A stretch of 64,000 nucleotides of DNA from Pedobacter sp. W3I1 (GTDB lineage Bacteria > Bacteroidota > Bacteroidia > Sphingobacteriales > Sphingobacteriaceae): positions 496,001 through 560,000 of the forward strand of contig NZ_JAUSXN010000001.1 in assembly GCF_030816015.1 (NCBI RefSeq). The letters run 5' to 3'. Shown one piece after another: positions 15,500 to 26,657 of the stretch. Position numbers and translations under genes: made by a program. Every line of letters starts with the position of its first letter. The stretch's first letter is position 1. Under the pieces are notes generated by a model. It worked only from the letters and a program-made list of their open reading frames with translations. It made no database searches and had not been told where the DNA came from.

Positions 15500-17152
15500 T
15501 TATAAGGTTGGAAATGAAAATTCAATACGAAGCCCTCCATCAGGCCTGGTATCAAAAGTAATATGGCCCGAAATACTTTCTATACGGGTTTCCGTATTTC
15601 TTAATCCATTTTTAGGGGTTAAAACCTCCATTCCTTTTCCATTATCTACATATAAAACAGTTATACGGTCATTTTCGCGCTTAAAATTTATGGTAACGGT
15701 ATCTGCCCCACTATGTTTTTTCATATTGGTCATCAGTTCCTGCAAAACGCAAAATACTTCAGCTTTAGTGTCATCGTTAATAGCTTCCCAAAGTTTTTCG
15801 CCGCCACCTTCAATCGTTATATTCGTTTTCGCGGAAGCATAAGCGTATAACATTTTCGACAGTTCAATTGAAAAGTTTTCTTCATTATGGATATCTTTAT
15901 TGTCGTAAGAAAGGTCTCTCGATATTTTGTAGATCACATCAAGTTTGTCGGCCAGATCATCCTTATCTATTTCGGTTGTGTTTTCTACTTCCGACATTAC
16001 CTGGTATACCCTGTTGGCTACACGGTCGTGAATTTTTTTTACGTATTTGAGTTCCGTTTTTTTAACTTCTATTTCTTTTTCCTGTTGCAGGCTTTTTTTT
16101 CGTTTTCGGTATAGGAAATAACCTAATAGCAAACATAGGATCAAAGTAGCGATTCCAATATTTCTTACCAGTATATCTTTTTGTTTTTGAATATTCTCTG
16201 CTTTGGCGTTCAGATAATCGGCCTTGCTTTTTTCCGTTTCGTAACGAATAAGGGCAAACTGATTCTTGGCTGCATTGCGGGCAGTTTGCAAACTGTCCTC
16301 AATGCTTTGGTATTTTTGGAAAAGCTGTTTTATTGTAGTAGCCGGACTAAGTTTGATTAATTTTTGAAGTGCTTCGAGCCGATCATCAGGACTATTAAGT
16401 TTTGTTGCAATTAGATACATCTTTTGCAGGTAACTAAATGCTGAATCAGGTTTTTTCTTTTCGTAATAATCGGCAAAATGGGAATAGCTGGCATTTTGGC
16501 CCCACTCATCCTTTTCTAAATAACGAATCTGCAATGCTTTTGAAAAATCTGCCAGTGGATTGTAACTGGGATTTTGAAGCCATTTTGTTTTAGCTGCATT
16601 AGAAAGTACTCTTGCGTATTCTTTCTTATCACTGATTTTTATCAAAACCTCATTGTAAATATCAATTGCTTTTGAATAGGCTCCACTTTTTTGATATGCC
16701 AATGCTTTATTATTAAGGAACCGTAATTTATACGAGTCGTTCCGGCAAAACTTTAGTGCCAAATTATAATAATTTATAGCATCGGAATATTTTTTGAAAT
16801 ATGTACTATTTAAGCCAAGCTCATTATAATTCGAAGCGAGGCAGGCTAGATCAGTTTGTTTTTGTTCATTTAAGAAAGATAATGATAATGTTAAGCTTTC
16901 CTGGCCTCCAAAATAGTCTCCGGCATCTGATTGTATCACTGCCATATAATTATAAGCCATCGCCACCTGTAAGCTATCTTTAGAGGTAGTGGTTACTTTG
17001 TTGAAGTAATAGAATGAAGAGTCGTTGTTTTTAAAGAAAAAGGATTCTGCTATCTCAAAATTCTGGTTTTTAATCGGTGCTTGAGTGTTGTTCTTTTTCT
17101 TACAAGCAAATACTGCCAAAAGAAAAAATAGAAGAAAGTATATTTTTTTCAA
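15500..17152 (-). CDS. TPR-containing lipoprotein histidine kinase
   Basis: This 550-aa sensor kinase has a TTG start at 17152: an in-frame stop lies five codons upstream and no ATG gives a signal sequence. The N-terminus MKKIYFLLFFLLAVFACKKK has a lipobox (Cys17). About 300 periplasmic residues of TPR-like helices follow, then a TM helix (about 331-349) and a cytoplasmic HisKA_3-type dimerisation helix with phospho-acceptor His375 (KKIHDRVANRVYQ). The HATPase domain has its N-box (LQELMTNMKKHSG), G1 box (VDNGKGM) and GG motif. It sits just upstream of the LuxR-like response regulator, so it should phosphorylate it. The signal may be a protein-protein or envelope cue sensed by the TPRs (inference). 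Confidence 0.88.
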   Translation of the reverse strand: MKKIYFLLFFLLAVFACKKKNNTQAPIKNQNFEIAESFFFKNNDSSFYYFNKVTTTSKDSLQVAMAYNYMAVIQSDAGDYFGGQESLTLSLSFLNEQKQTDLACLASNYNELGLNSTYFKKYSDAINYYNLALKFCRNDSYKLRFLNNKALAYQKSGAYSKAIDIYNEVLIKISDKKEYARVLSNAAKTKWLQNPSYNPLADFSKALQIRYLEKDEWGQNASYSHFADYYEKKKPDSAFSYLQKMYLIATKLNSPDDRLEALQKLIKLSPATTIKQLFQKYQSIEDSLQTARNAAKNQFALIRYETEKSKADYLNAKAENIQKQKDILVRNIGIATLILCLLLGYFLYRKRKKSLQQEKEIEVKKTELKYVKKIHDRVANRVYQVMSEVENTTEIDKDDLADKLDVIYKISRDLSYDNKDIHNEENFSIELSKMLYAYASAKTNITIEGGGEKLWEAINDDTKAEVFCVLQELMTNMKKHSGADTVTINFKRENDRITVLYVDNGKGMEVLTPKNGLRNTETRIESISGHITFDTRPDGGLRIEFSFPTL

Positions 17153-17173
17153 GAGCGAAAATAATTATTTACT

Positions 17174-17181
17174 CAAATATA
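17174..17181 (-). promoter_or_regulatory. Probable -7 box of the kinase/regulator operon
   Basis: On the minus strand TATATTTG, a perfect TAnnTTTG match, ends 21 bp before the TTG start of the histidine kinase. No copy of the shared palindrome is seen upstream, so the two-component genes themselves may not be part of the palindrome set. Confidence 0.5.
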
Positions 17182-17297
17182 AAAAAACAGGATGGTTTCT
17201 CCTTGAATATTTAGGGATTGTTTTATAGCAAATAAGTAAGGCAGAAAATACTGCCTTACTTATTATCGAGATATTTCTATCTCGGGTAGACCACAAA

Positions 17298-17501
17298 CTA
17301 TGGATTTTTTGGTGGAACATGTGAGCCTTCACCACCTGTATCGTCGCCCGGAGGGGTGTCGCCTGGATCGGTAGGATCAGTATCACCCGGATCGGTATCA
17401 GCAGTGTTTACTGTTGTTGTTCCGCCACAAGATGCAGAATGGTTTGTATTAGATGGAGTAGCTAATCCTAATAGGATAGCAATAAATAATGGAATGAACA
17501 T
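17298..17501 (-). CDS. Small Pro/Gly/Asp/Thr-rich exported peptide
   Basis: This 67-aa protein starts at ATG 17501 with a short hydrophobic N-terminus (MFIPLFIAILLGLATPS), followed by a low-complexity mature part with TDPGDTDPTDPGDTPPGDD repeats and a lone Cys. The composition suggests a secreted or surface-exposed flexible tail. No family can be assigned. It lies about 145 bp upstream of the histidine kinase on the same strand and could share its transcript. An overlapping reading frame in another register is less credible. Confidence 0.45.
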   Translation of the reverse strand: MFIPLFIAILLGLATPSNTNHSASCGGTTTVNTADTDPGDTDPTDPGDTPPGDDTGGEGSHVPPKNP

Positions 17502-17814
17502 TTCTTGAATTTTTAGAATTGATTTATTAAGCAGAGTACCCGCGAACCACTCGCTGGCCTTTCTACAGTTTGTAAATCAGAAGGCCTTCTGAAAATTTGG
17601 GAAGTGTTGAGTGTCTGTCGCGGGAGCTTTAACTGCTTCCCAAACCGGCTAATAACGACCGCGATTTCTACTCGTTTTTAACAGTCGATTCTTGCTTGGA
17701 TTATTGTTTGAATCGTTGCTTGAATTAAATGTTGGGACAAATATCTTAGCTTTAAATCGCTAGTTTTCAGATAATTCCATAGATTCTAAATAATTCTTTT
17801 TAAATTCCATGAAA
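17502..17814. other. Intergenic region with short hairpins
   Basis: No gene is supported. The stretch separates the small minus-strand peptide gene from the plus-strand 339-aa gene. It contains an AGAAGGCCTTCT palindrome (near 17579) and several GC-rich islands (CCGCG, CGCGGGAG) in an otherwise AT-rich context. I see no tRNA-like cloverleaf. Confidence 0.4.
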
Positions 17815-17859
17815 TTCTGGGAAACCGTAAGGGTTCCAAAAATTCCATTTCTATTTTTA
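17815..17859 (+). promoter_or_regulatory. Palindrome-controlled promoter P5
   Basis: On the plus strand TTCTGG-GAAA-CCGTAA (17815-17830) is followed by GG, exactly 21 bp, and TATTTTTA (17852-17859, one mismatch to TAnnTTTG). The proximal half-site is perfect, the distal one has two mismatches. The 339-aa gene starts 18 bp after the -7 box. This is the only copy on the plus strand, so the shared layout is not explained by copying of the neighbouring region. Confidence 0.65.
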
Positions 17860-17877
17860 CGCTTAAATTTTTGAAAA

Positions 17878-18897
17878 ATGCCTGAAGATTATCAAGACTT
17901 AGTATTGGCTGTCTATAAGAAGATGAGAGATAATGGGGACCTCCACACAATTTTAACTGGAGAAACTACAACAAGATTAAGAAAAGCTTGTTTAAAGATT
18001 TATGACAATAGATATAATCCAAAAGATGCCGACATACTTTCAATGTTCTTTGAAGTAGATAAGATCGAATGTGATGATTTTAGGAAAGTTATATATGATT
18101 CAGAGCCTGATGATTACAAGGCCCTATGTAATCACATAAAAGGAGAGACAGCAAAAACAAGTGAAGAGAATACTGATCTTCTTGCCTGGTTAATAGATTT
18201 CCCTACCCAATATGAATGGATAAATCTTAGCGATGAGGAAAAAAAGCGTGTCTTTGAGGTTGCAACCAGAAAAAAGAAAAGAAACCGAACTACAATAATT
18301 GGCGGAGACGATACATCTACAACAAGACTAGTTCCGCACAATTATATTGTCATTTCATGTATTCTTTTACTATTTATTTGCGGTACTTCGTTTATAGTTT
18401 GGGAGCGTATTCCTGCAACAGTTAGAACTCCTAAATCAGGCGAGAATTCTATGTATTGGGATGGAGATCATTACGAACCCGTGAAAGATGGGGAACAAGA
18501 GCCTGGAGTTACCATCATTCCATTAAACCTTAAAACGTTGACAAAGCAAAGGAAAATTACTTTACCTGATACATTGACGAAATACTCGTTAGGCAAGGTA
18601 TGGTATAAAGGTTATGGGAAGGGGCATGAGTATTTTACCGATAGTGGAATCTACCCCTCAGACACTAGCAGAAGACTAAAGCCCCTTTCAACTGAAATAT
18701 TAAAACATTCTTCTTACGATAGATATTTACTTACACGGTTAGTATGGTTTTTATGTGCAGCTGTTTTTATAAGCCTCTGTGGTTTTGCTGTGAGCAATCT
18801 AGAGAAAGAAGTTAAGCAATCTGGGGAAGAAACAAAGACTGAGAAAGGAGAAATAGTAGAGTTTCGCAGCAATGAGCTGCAGGCTACTAGTGTGTAG
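17878..18897 (+). CDS. Two-TM membrane protein of unknown function
   Basis: This 339-aa protein has a cytoplasmic N-terminal domain of about 150 residues (helical, MPEDYQDLVLAVYKKMRDN...), a Lys/Arg-rich stretch (KKKRNRTT), TM1 (about 154-174, NYIVISCILLLFICGTSFIV), a periplasmic loop of about 110 residues, TM2 (about 284-305, LTRLVWFLCAAVFISLCGFAV), and an acidic cytoplasmic tail. No family is recognised. Codon use appears somewhat more AT-rich than its neighbours. It carries the plus-strand copy of the shared palindrome promoter, so it is probably co-regulated with the genes on the other side of the two-component system. Confidence 0.6.
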   Translation: MPEDYQDLVLAVYKKMRDNGDLHTILTGETTTRLRKACLKIYDNRYNPKDADILSMFFEVDKIECDDFRKVIYDSEPDDYKALCNHIKGETAKTSEENTDLLAWLIDFPTQYEWINLSDEEKKRVFEVATRKKKRNRTTIIGGDDTSTTRLVPHNYIVISCILLLFICGTSFIVWERIPATVRTPKSGENSMYWDGDHYEPVKDGEQEPGVTIIPLNLKTLTKQRKITLPDTLTKYSLGKVWYKGYGKGHEYFTDSGIYPSDTSRRLKPLSTEILKHSSYDRYLLTRLVWFLCAAVFISLCGFAVSNLEKEVKQSGEETKTEKGEIVEFRSNELQATSV

Positions 18898-18986
18898 CAT
18901 CTGCAGAAGTTGGTCGGGAGTCTTGGGCCTTGTAAATGGTTTAATCCAAATATTTCAAACCTGAATTAAACCATATATTATTATTT

Positions 18987-19538
18987 TTATTTTCCCCAGT
19001 TTACCTGGATGTTGTTTTTTTGCGCATAGGTTTTGCCTTTTTCCATTAAGGCATTGAAGTTTTGCTCAAAGCGGGCGCCATACTTCTGGTCGATGCTGTG
19101 AATAATTTCATCTTTGGCGCTTTGGCTGCCTTTGCTGTCGCACAGTTTGGCGTAGGCCAGGTATTCATTTTTGTAAACGGGGATGACGAGTTCGTATAAT
19201 TGCTGGGAGAGGGCTTTAATTTCTTTTTCTTCATCGCCAGAGGCGGAGAGCTTTTTTACCTTTTCGAGCGATTGTTCGAGGTATAATATTTTGTTATTGA
19301 GGCTGGTAGTGGCTTCATTGCCTTTCTTTTTACTGGATGGGATATCGGGATATTCTTTGGTTTCGTCGTTGATGTGGCGGGCCAGATCGGCACTTGCAAA
19401 ATCGTTGATCATGTTGGTGTTTAAGATCGCTATGTCGAAGAAACGTTCTGGTGTTTCGGAACAGGCCGAGAGGAAAAGGGTAAACAGGGTTAAAAGAACG
19501 GTAAATGGTTTTGGGGACAGTGCTGGTAATTTGTTCAT
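18987..19538 (-). CDS. Small lipoprotein of unknown function
   Basis: This 183-aa protein starts at ATG 19538, giving a lipoprotein signal (FTVLLTLFTLFLSAC, lipobox LSAC). The open frame extends 27 codons further up, but without signal-like sequence. The mature part is helical and charged (LNNKILYLEQSLEKVKKLSASGDEEKEIKALSQQLYELVIPVYKNEYLAYAKLCDSKG). Spaced Leu/Lys heptads suggest a helical bundle. No family is recognised. It is monocistronic, without the shared palindrome upstream. Confidence 0.65.
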   Translation of the reverse strand: MNKLPALSPKPFTVLLTLFTLFLSACSETPERFFDIAILNTNMINDFASADLARHINDETKEYPDIPSSKKKGNEATTSLNNKILYLEQSLEKVKKLSASGDEEKEIKALSQQLYELVIPVYKNEYLAYAKLCDSKGSQSAKDEIIHSIDQKYGARFEQNFNALMEKGKTYAQKNNIQVNWGK

Positions 19539-19754
19539 GATGTAAATGGTTTTCCTGATTGATTTTTTTGGGAAGGAGCAAAGATTGAGCCGTTTTTTGA
19601 GTTGGGAGTGTGAGGCCATGAGTCGATTAACGCGTTATTTCCAGTGAAGCGTCATTATGAATTAACGAAATCTGTGAGACATTTTTGCCACGGAAACACG
19701 AAAAGCACGGAGTCTTTTTTGGTGTTGAGTGTTTGGGCTCAATTCAAGCATTAT

Positions 19755-20015
19755 TCTTCGCGCGACGTCATTCCCAGAGGTCAGTTTTAGAAAAAAACAA
19801 AGGAGTTGGGTGACCGGTAAGATAAATCGTCATCTCAACCGCAGTGGAGAGATCTTTTAACATAGTCCAAAGATTTCTCCGCTCCGCGCTGCTTCGGTCG
19901 AGATGACGCCAATTTTAAAATCTGTCATTGGTAAATGATTGGGAACCACGGAGTGCTCATGAATGATCGTAAAGCACTGAGCTTTAAGGCCCGCCTGTAC
20001 GGGAATGAAGGCCGC
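19755..20015. repeat. Dispersed intergenic repeat, copy A
   Basis: The stretch CGTCATTCCCAGAGGTCAG (19767 onward), then AAAAACAAAGGAGT and a TCATCTCAACCGCAGTGGAG...GGTCGAGATGACG palindrome, then CTGTCATTGGTAAATG and CCCGCCTGTACGGGAATG, is closely matched by a second copy at about 59650-59860. No coding frame is supported. It is a composite of several smaller palindromes. Confidence 0.6.
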
Positions 20016-20185
20016 TTTTTACCACAGCATTAACTTTATTATTTTATCACACGATGTGGTTTTTGTGCATTCTCTTTGTGCCGTCCGTGGTTAAAAGGAT
20101 GGAAAACGTAAGAGGCATGATGGAATTTTGAGTCCAAAGTCGGAAGTCAATTACCGAATAAACCATTGACTAAGGAACAACTGAA

Positions 20186-21223
20186 TTAAATACCACCCTT
20201 TAAGCTATATACCTCTCCCTGGTAAAGCCCAGCCAATAACTGCACGGCCATTTTGCTTCTTTGCCCGGTTTGGCAATAACAAACTAGTCTTTTGTGTTTA
20301 GGGAAAGTGGTGAGCGATGCAGTTAACTCGTATAAGGATACATTCACACCGCCAATATTGTCGTCTTCATGTTCGTAACTTTCGCGTACATCAATTAAAA
20401 AAACGTCATCAGCTTGGGTTTCAAGCCAGTTATTTAATGTGCTTCTATCAATTTCTGGTATGGCTTTATCGTTTTTTATGGCTGCTGGTTTTGCCGTATC
20501 AGCTGTTTTTTCGGCTGCAATTTTAAATACCAGCATCGTATTGTTCAGGGCATTAATGGTCATCAGTTTGCCTGAAAGGGTTTCGCCAATACCGCAGATT
20601 AATTTAATGGCTTCGTTGGCCATGTACAAACCCACTATGCCGGGTAAAATGCCAATTACGCCGCCTTCTACACAGTTCATATTTTCGGTTGGTGCTGCCG
20701 GATAAAGGTCTCTATAGTTAGCACTGCCCTGGTGGTTAAATACGGCTACCTGCCCTTCAAATTGTAAAATAGAGCCAAAAAGGAGTGTTTTGCCTAAAGC
20801 TACACAGGTATCGTTTACGAGATAGCGGGTGCTAAAATTATCCGAACAGTCGATCACCAGCTCATAATCCTGGCAGATATGGCCCGCACTGGTTGCTGTA
20901 AAACGTTCGTGATAGGCCCTAAGTTCAACATGAGGATTGAGTAAGGCGAGTTTCTCAGCGGCCACTTTTGCTTTTGGCTGGCCAATATCGGTATGATTGT
21001 ATAAAATCTGGCGGTGCAGGTTACTCAGTTCCACCACATCATCATCTACAATGCCGATTGTTCCTACGCCTGCTACGGCCAGGTATTGCAATATGGGGCA
21101 GCCTAAACCACCGGCGCCTATTACCAGTACTTTGGCTGCTTTTAGCTTTTCCTGTCCGGCGAGGCCCAGTTCGGGCAAGATCATTTGCCTGTTGTAGCGG
21201 TTTAGTTCTTCTTTTATTAACAT
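20186..21223 (-). CDS. thiF: ThiF/MoeB-type adenylyltransferase fused to a rhodanese domain
   Basis: This 345-aa protein starts at ATG 21223, overlapping the thiH stop by 7 bp. Residues 1-235 are an E1-like adenylating domain: nucleotide loop VIGAGGLGCP (35-43), RQILYNHTDIG, DCSDNFSTRYLVND, and Cys184 in MNCVEGG at the position expected for the ThiF sulfur-transfer cysteine. No CxxC zinc pairs are seen. Residues about 255-345 are a rhodanese domain with active Cys317 (CQTGQRS). It should adenylate ThiS and help form its thiocarboxylate, with the rhodanese as possible sulfur donor. The rhodanese ends abruptly after LKGGI, without the usual AW...G.P tail. It is the last gene of the thiamine operon. 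Confidence 0.88.
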   Translation of the reverse strand: MLIKEELNRYNRQMILPELGLAGQEKLKAAKVLVIGAGGLGCPILQYLAVAGVGTIGIVDDDVVELSNLHRQILYNHTDIGQPKAKVAAEKLALLNPHVELRAYHERFTATSAGHICQDYELVIDCSDNFSTRYLVNDTCVALGKTLLFGSILQFEGQVAVFNHQGSANYRDLYPAAPTENMNCVEGGVIGILPGIVGLYMANEAIKLICGIGETLSGKLMTINALNNTMLVFKIAAEKTADTAKPAAIKNDKAIPEIDRSTLNNWLETQADDVFLIDVRESYEHEDDNIGGVNVSLYELTASLTTFPKHKRLVCYCQTGQRSKMAVQLLAGLYQGEVYSLKGGI

Positions 21224-22341
21224 GATTTGCTGATTAAACTCCTGTCCCAATCTTTCCAAATGGGTTCGTAACCTTGTTTTCTGATCATGGCTGCAATTTC
21301 CTGTGCCGAACGTTCATCAGATATTTCGAACTGCTCTAACGATTGGGGTTCTACCTGGTAACCGCCAGGATTGGTTTTAGAGCCTGCACTAATGGCCGTA
21401 ATGCCCAGCTTAATCACCTGGTTCCGGAAAGCAACAGTTTCACGGGTAGAGATAGACAGTTCTACTTCGCTATTGAATAAGCGGTAAGCGCAAATCAGCT
21501 GCACCAGTTCTTTATCGTTCATCACCACTTTAGGTTCTAAACCACCGCTAAAAGGGCGTAACCGGGGGAAGGAGATGCTGAACTTACTTTGCCAGTACTG
21601 TTTTTCGAGATAGGATAGGTGTAGGGCCGTAAAAAATGAATCTGTCCGCCAGTCTTCCAGTCCGATTAAAACACCCAGCCCCATTTTATGGATGCCAGCC
21701 TGTCCCAATCGATCGGGTGTTTCTAAGCGGTATAAGAAGTTAGATTTTTTGCCTTTAGGGTGGTGTTTGCGGTAATCGTCCTGATGGTAGGTTTCCTGGT
21801 AAACCAATACCGTATTTAGCCCGTGCGGAATAAGGGTTTCATAGTCGGCTACATCCAAAGGCTGTACCTCCATGGAGATATGGGCAAAATGCGGACTGAT
21901 CAGATCCAATACTTTTTTAAAATAATCGGTATGTACACTTTGGTTGGCTTCGCCGGTAACCAGTAAAACATGGTCGTATCCCATCCCTTTAATTACGGCA
22001 ACCTCCTGCATAATTTCCATCGGGTTGAGGGTGCGCCGCCGCACTTTATTATCGTAACTGAAACCGCAATAGGTACAAATGTTGTTGCACTCGTTAGAGA
22101 GGTAAAGGGGGATGTACATCTGGATTACCCGGCCAAAACGATCTAAAGTTAAACGCTGGCTAATCTGTGCCATATCTTCAAGATAAGGCAATGCCGCAGG
22201 TGAAATCAGCGCCTTAAAATCATCCAGGCTGCGCTGCGTACTATCGAGCGCCCTTTCCACATCGGCCGCTGTTTTATCGTAAATACTGGCTTTGGCATCG
22301 TCCCAGTTGTAGGATTCGAATACCGTATTAAAACTGTTCAT
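21217..22341 (-). CDS. thiH: 2-iminoacetate synthase ThiH
   Basis: This 374-aa radical SAM enzyme starts at ATG 22341 (a TTG codon lies directly in front). The cluster motif CxxxCxxC is present as Cys85, Cys89 and Cys92 ([13 protein letters not shown]). Downstream come LLVTGEANQ and MEVQPL, typical of ThiH. It cleaves tyrosine to give 2-iminoacetate (dehydroglycine) for thiazole formation, with p-cresol as by-product, as expected for an organism without ThiO. It overlaps thiG by 14 bp and thiF by 7 bp, so the three are translationally coupled. Confidence 0.95.
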   Translation of the reverse strand: MNSFNTVFESYNWDDAKASIYDKTAADVERALDSTQRSLDDFKALISPAALPYLEDMAQISQRLTLDRFGRVIQMYIPLYLSNECNNICTYCGFSYDNKVRRRTLNPMEIMQEVAVIKGMGYDHVLLVTGEANQSVHTDYFKKVLDLISPHFAHISMEVQPLDVADYETLIPHGLNTVLVYQETYHQDDYRKHHPKGKKSNFLYRLETPDRLGQAGIHKMGLGVLIGLEDWRTDSFFTALHLSYLEKQYWQSKFSISFPRLRPFSGGLEPKVVMNDKELVQLICAYRLFNSEVELSISTRETVAFRNQVIKLGITAISAGSKTNPGGYQVEPQSLEQFEISDERSAQEIAAMIRKQGYEPIWKDWDRSLISKSC

Positions 22342-23098
22342 CAAGAAATGCGGTTAGTGGGCTACTGGCTGCGGCAAAATGTTGCTGGCCACCCAGTTTA
22401 GCTTCAAAGGCCATTCTGCCGGCTTCTACAGCCATTTTAAAGGCAATAGCCATATTGGTTGGATCTTTAGCTATGGCAATTGCGGTATTCACCAAAACAG
22501 CGTCGGCACCAATTTCCATGGCTTTAGCCGCATCAGATGGTGCACCTATCCCGGCATCGATAATGACCGGAACCCTGCTCTGGCTGATAATGATCTCTAA
22601 AAAATCGATGGTTCTTAAGCCTTTATTACTGCCAATGGGCGAGCCTAAAGGCATCACCGCTGCGGTACCCACATCTTCTAAACGTTTACATAAAACCGGA
22701 TCGGCGTGGATATAAGGCAACACCACGAAGCCGAGTTTAACCAGTTCTTCGGTCGCCTTAAGCGTTTCAATCGGGTCGGGCATCAGGTATTTGGGGTCGG
22801 GATGGATTTCCAGTTTAATCCAATTGGTTTCTAAGGCTTCGCGTGCCAGCTGTGCGGCAAAAATAGCTTCTTTTGCATTACGCACACCAGAAGTATTGGG
22901 CAAGAGGTTGATGTGCGGGTGTTTAAGGTGTTGCAGGATATCGTCGTCCTTGTCTTTTAAATCGACACGTTTAAGGGCCACGGTAACCAGTTCGGATGCC
23001 GAGGCCATTAAGGCGCTTTCCATCTCTTTGGCCGAACTAAATTTTCCGGTTCCGGTAAAGAGGCGCGAACTAAAGGTTTGATCTGCAATGGTTAACAT
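22328..23098 (-). CDS. thiG: Thiazole synthase ThiG
   Basis: This 256-aa TIM-barrel protein has the Schiff-base lysine Lys95 in WIKLEIHPD, followed by [18 protein letters not shown], the metabolite-binding segment [14 protein letters not shown], and [31 protein letters not shown]. It combines 1-deoxy-xylulose-5-phosphate, ThiS thiocarboxylate and dehydroglycine into the thiazole phosphate. The length matches the family. It overlaps thiH by 14 bp and lies 11 bp downstream of thiE. Confidence 0.96.
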   Translation of the reverse strand: MLTIADQTFSSRLFTGTGKFSSAKEMESALMASASELVTVALKRVDLKDKDDDILQHLKHPHINLLPNTSGVRNAKEAIFAAQLAREALETNWIKLEIHPDPKYLMPDPIETLKATEELVKLGFVVLPYIHADPVLCKRLEDVGTAAVMPLGSPIGSNKGLRTIDFLEIIISQSRVPVIIDAGIGAPSDAAKAMEIGADAVLVNTAIAIAKDPTNMAIAFKMAVEAGRMAFEAKLGGQQHFAAASSPLTAFLDEQF

Positions 23099-23109
23099 AT
23101 CTGTAATTT

Positions 23110-23745
23110 TTAAATCGAATGAATATTGAATTTACTGTTGATTTCTTCAAGAACCGCAGCCATTTGTGTTTGGTTGGTGAGCGCTGCCGATATCGCAATA
23201 CCATAAATGCCAGTTTCGAGTATGGCAGGAATATCTGCGGCTTCGATACCACCAATGGCCACAATGGGTGTTTTGATACCAGCCTGCTGTACTTTTTCCA
23301 TCAATTTTTGATAACCCTCGAGGCCTACAATCGGACTTAGGTTTTCTTTAGTATGCGTAAAACGGAAAGGGCCAAGGCCAATGTAATCGGCACCTTCGGC
23401 CACCCTTTGTAAAATGTGTTCGAAGGTATTGGCTGTACCACCAATGAGCTGTGTAGGGCTGATCACTTTTCGGGCTTCGGCAATGGGCATATCCTGCAAA
23501 CCCAGGTGTACGCCATAACTGCCCACCGCCTTGGCCAGGTACGGATAGTCGTTTATAATGAGCTTGGCACCATACCTTTCGCATAAGGCCTGTGCCGCAT
23601 TGGCAAAAGGCAGGATTTCAGCTTCCGATTGGTTTTTAATACGGAGCTGAATCCATTTTCCGCCAGCTTGAAGCACCGCCTCAATGGCATCTAAATGGGT
23701 GCCAGTTCGGGGCGCTTGTGAAATATATTGTAAGGGATGAATCAT
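23110..23745 (-). CDS. thiE: Thiamine-phosphate synthase ThiE
   Basis: This 211-aa protein joins the pyrimidine and thiazole moieties to make thiamine phosphate. The expected residues are intact: IQLRIKN (diphosphate-binding), Mg-binding Asn65-Asp66 (IINDYPYLA) and Asp85 (HLGLQD), the signature [15 protein letters not shown], and PIVAIGGI...[11 protein letters not shown]. It is the most canonical of three ThiE-fold proteins in this window. It lies between the TenI-like gene (10-bp gap) and thiG (11-bp gap). Confidence 0.93.
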   Translation of the reverse strand: MIHPLQYISQAPRTGTHLDAIEAVLQAGGKWIQLRIKNQSEAEILPFANAAQALCERYGAKLIINDYPYLAKAVGSYGVHLGLQDMPIAEARKVISPTQLIGGTANTFEHILQRVAEGADYIGLGPFRFTHTKENLSPIVGLEGYQKLMEKVQQAGIKTPIVAIGGIEAADIPAILETGIYGIAISAALTNQTQMAAVLEEINSKFNIHSI

Positions 23746-23755
23746 GTTGAAGTTT

Positions 23756-24358
23756 TTAAAGCGGTTGATGGTGCGCCAGGCAATGCTGCTGCGCTTTTTT
23801 AAAATTGATTAAAGCTTGAGCCGGATCGTTCCAGATACTGCCCAATAGGGCAATACCATCGAAATTCATTTCTTTTACCTGATCGATCTGGTTGAGGCCA
23901 ATGCCACCAAGGGCGATCATTTTTGGCTGGGTGCTCTTCTTGTTCAACCGGAAACCTGGAGGTATAAGCCCTAAATAACCAGGTTTAGAAAGGCTGTTGA
24001 ATACAGGGCCAAAAAAGCTGTAATGGTATGACCGGATCTGATCCAGGTCTGATAACTGGTGGATGGAAGTGCTGAATACCTTGTGTTTAGGTAGTTCTTC
24101 ATCTCCTCTACTTTTTCTGAAACTTTCGGTATGGTGGATCCTGTTGATGTTGTAATCGTTAGCCAGCGAATGAAAATGGTGTAAAGCAATCTGCGGACGA
24201 TATTCGGGTAAAATCCCTTCAATAATCCTCCGGTAGTCGCCTTCATTGGCATTTTCCTTACGTAAATGGAAAACCTGTAAACCAGCTTCGAAAAGCTGAT
24301 TTACAAGAGGACATTCTTCCTTAAAAATAGTCGGTTTGGCGATTACAATCAGTTCCAT
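23756..24358 (-). CDS. TenI-like ThiE paralogue
   Basis: This 200-aa ThiE-fold protein lacks the Asn-Asp metal pair; ALHHFHSLANDYNINRIHHTE stands in its place. It keeps FFGPVFNSLSKPGYLGL, the segment where TenI has GPVFxTxxKPG, and MIALGGIGLNQIDQ near the end. TenI-type proteins are thiazole tautomerases that speed aromatisation of the ThiG product; some family members have other roles. It sits between thiC (6-bp gap) and thiE (10-bp gap), where such an accessory enzyme would fit. The call as TenI-like is inferred from motif loss and context. Confidence 0.75.
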   Translation of the reverse strand: MELIVIAKPTIFKEECPLVNQLFEAGLQVFHLRKENANEGDYRRIIEGILPEYRPQIALHHFHSLANDYNINRIHHTESFRKSRGDEELPKHKVFSTSIHQLSDLDQIRSYHYSFFGPVFNSLSKPGYLGLIPPGFRLNKKSTQPKMIALGGIGLNQIDQVKEMNFDGIALLGSIWNDPAQALINFKKAQQHCLAHHQPL

Positions 24359-24364
24359 TGCGGC

Positions 24365-26379
<2,015 letters not shown>

Positions 26380-26583
26380 TCAACCTCCCTGCGTGGCTTT
26401 TATGAGTATAACCTGATCGCCTGGATTTAGCACATGCCTGTCCCAATCAGATTTGGAAATGATGGTTTGGTTTACGGCTATGGCAAGGCCATTGGTTTCT
26501 GAAACGAGCACAAGATCAAGCATCTGTTCTATGGAACAGGCCTCGTTAAGAAGATGGTTTTGATTGTTTATAGTTACTTCCAT
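26380..26583 (-). CDS. thiS: Sulfur carrier protein ThiS
   Basis: This 67-aa ubiquitin-like protein begins at ATG 26583 (MEVTINNQNHLL) and ends in ...KATQGG, with the essential C-terminal Gly-Gly that ThiF adenylates and that becomes the thiocarboxylate. The segment GLAIAVNQTIISKSDWDRHVLNPGDQVILI matches the usual ThiS core (vAVaxNxxiv...w....l..gD.veiv). It is the first gene of the operon, 75 bp downstream of the riboswitch aptamer. Confidence 0.93.
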   Translation of the reverse strand: MEVTINNQNHLLNEACSIEQMLDLVLVSETNGLAIAVNQTIISKSDWDRHVLNPGDQVILIKATQGG

Positions 26584-26657
26584 ATTTAAAAAATTGGAAA
26601 AACTATAGAGATTGCCCGTAGTTGGGTCGAAAAGACAGCAATTTATTGCTTTCACTT

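Noticed and set aside
16700..16730. Extra palindrome half-site (CCGTAA) in the kinase gene
   Set aside because: The second half-site is absent and it lies in coding sequence without a -7 box at 21 bp.
17165..17386. 73-codon frame overlapping the small exported peptide gene
   Set aside because: It runs over the promoter region of the kinase and has no signal or conserved pattern; the 67-aa frame with a hydrophobic N-terminus is better.
17502..17814. Possible tRNA or structured RNA in a GC-richer intergenic stretch
   Set aside because: Only short palindromes are visible; no cloverleaf arms, no T-loop consensus and no terminator.
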